From assembly GCA_020446285.1 (NCBI GenBank), contig JAGREZ010000053.1, forward strand, positions 1,487 through 8,572: DNA of 7,086 nucleotides. Reading direction: 5' to 3'. This DNA is from Geminicoccaceae bacterium (GTDB lineage: Bacteria; Pseudomonadota; Alphaproteobacteria; Geminicoccales; Geminicoccaceae). Both the position numbers and the translations under genes were made by a program. Of this stretch, positions 6,461 through 7,086 are shown piece by piece (position 1 is the stretch's first letter; each line of letters begins with the position of its first letter). The notes below the pieces were generated by a model. It was not told where the DNA came from, made no database searches, and saw nothing but the letters and a program-made list of their open reading frames with translations.

Positions 6461-7015
6461 CTATTCCCGAACCTCATCGGCAAAGCTGTCGTGCGTTTCC
6501 GTCAGTCCGTTTTCCGGATCGAAAAGGCCGAGAAACGACTTGAGCGCATGTTCCACTGCCACCAGCAACAGCAGCGCTCCGCCGAGCGGGACCACGCCAT
6601 AGACCCAAGCCATGGAGAGCTGGAAACTCGAAGCCACCTGCCGCGCGCCGAGCATGGCGAACAGGCCGCCCTGCCAGACGAGCATGATGCAGACCGAGAT
6701 GACCACCAGATTGATGAGCAGCAGCAGGAACTGTTTCGACCGCCCGAAAAGCGCGTTCACGACGAGATCGACATTGACGTGACCGCCATGGCGAAGGGCG
6801 ATGGGGGCACCGAGAAAGGTCAGCCAGACCATGAGATATTTGGCGCCTTCCTCCGACCAGGGAATGGCATTGTTCAGGGCATAGCGCCAGAAGACCGCGC
6901 AGCTAAGGATGATCGCGAGGGCCGCGACGATGAGAATGACGGCATATCTGCAGACGATAGCAAGCCCGTCATTGATGCGTCCGACTGCGCCGGCAGCCCG
7001 CTCCACACCGTTCAA
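6461..7015 (-). CDS. dctQ: TRAP transporter small permease subunit, DctQ family
   Basis: The product (184 aa from TTG 7013-7015) is the small four-helix membrane subunit that pairs with DctM. Hydrophobic segments lie near residues 23-43, 57-75, 96-118 and 134-156, and the family signature IPWSEEGAKYLMVWLTFLGA (51-70) is followed by ALRHGGHVNVD (73-83). It is the first gene of the operon seen here and ends 3 nt before dctM. The start is uncertain: no in-frame ATG exists, and the frame stays open upstream to the window edge. TTG 7015 has no clear Shine-Dalgarno. An in-frame ATT at 7049-7051, 6 nt after GGGGAGG, would give a 196-residue product beginning with ATT-GAC and is the best-placed site by ribosome-binding criteria. 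A start beyond the window is also possible. The function is secure, the 5' end is not. Confidence 0.9.
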   Translation of the reverse strand: MNGVERAAGAVGRINDGLAIVCRYAVILIVAALAIILSCAVFWRYALNNAIPWSEEGAKYLMVWLTFLGAPIALRHGGHVNVDLVVNALFGRSKQFLLLLINLVVISVCIMLVWQGGLFAMLGARQVASSFQLSMAWVYGVVPLGGALLLLVAVEHALKSFLGLFDPENGLTETHDSFADEVRE

Positions 7016-7046
7016 GACCGCGGACGCCCGCGCGAAGCCCGGAATG

Positions 7047-7086
7047 TCAATGGCTTTCCTCCCCTGGAACCATTGAGCCTCCCCTG
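7047..7086 (-). promoter_or_regulatory. Duplicated Shine-Dalgarno region and 8-codon leader before dctQ
   Basis: Reading the minus strand, CAGGGGAGG occurs twice (7086-7078 and 7066-7058), 20 nt apart. The first copy precedes an ATG (7073-7071) by 4 nt that opens an 8-codon ORF, MVPGEESH, ending in TGA at 7049-7047. The second copy lies inside this small ORF and precedes the ATT at 7051-7049 by 6 nt; this ATT is in frame with dctQ and overlaps the leader stop as ATTGA. The arrangement resembles a coupled leader/start pair, except that the second start would be ATT. Whether either site is used cannot be told from sequence. Confidence 0.4.

Overview
The window suggests a GC-rich proteobacterium, most likely an alphaproteobacterium. 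The grounds are codons rich in G/C at the third position, Shine-Dalgarno sequences of the GGGGAGG type, and a complete tripartite (TRAP) uptake operon next to an HpcH/HpaI-type aldolase. This assignment is inference; no rRNA or other marker gene is present. I see no tRNA, insertion sequence, integrase or CRISPR array.

Layout. (1) Positions 1-296, minus strand: the N-terminal third of an HpcH/HpaI-family aldolase, cut by the window edge. (2) Positions 297-747: a divergent intergenic region of about 450 nt whose middle part is AT-rich. It holds a 17-bp palindrome just upstream of the aldolase and a plausible sigma-70-like promoter pointing toward prkA. (3) Positions 748-3888, plus strand: a tight two-gene operon, prkA (PrkA-family AAA+ serine protein kinase, 643 aa) followed 15 nt later by a YeaH/YhbH (DUF444) protein with an intact VWA-type metal-binding signature. 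(4) Positions 3889-4068: a convergent intergenic region with three inverted repeats. (5) Positions 4069 to about 7051, minus strand: a TRAP transporter operon transcribed in the order dctQ (small membrane subunit), dctM (large membrane subunit), dctP (periplasmic binding protein).

How the parts work together. DctP captures an organic acid in the periplasm and hands it to the DctQ/DctM permease, which is driven by an ion gradient. An aldolase of the HpcH/HpaI family cleaves 2-keto-3-deoxy acids and is the kind of enzyme often found beside such transporters, so the flanks look catabolic. The central prkA-yhbH pair belongs to a conserved stress/starvation module that often includes a third gene, spoVR/ycgB. 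That gene is not adjacent here. From remembered sequences, both proteins look closer to the Bacillus PrkA/YhbH type than to E. coli YeaG/YeaH.

Most of the window is well explained by known families. The items most worth a second look are the missing spoVR partner, the unusual dctQ start (no ATG, but a strong SD placed before an ATT and preceded by a duplicated SD and an 8-codon leader), the long prkA leader, and the palindromes in both intergenic regions.
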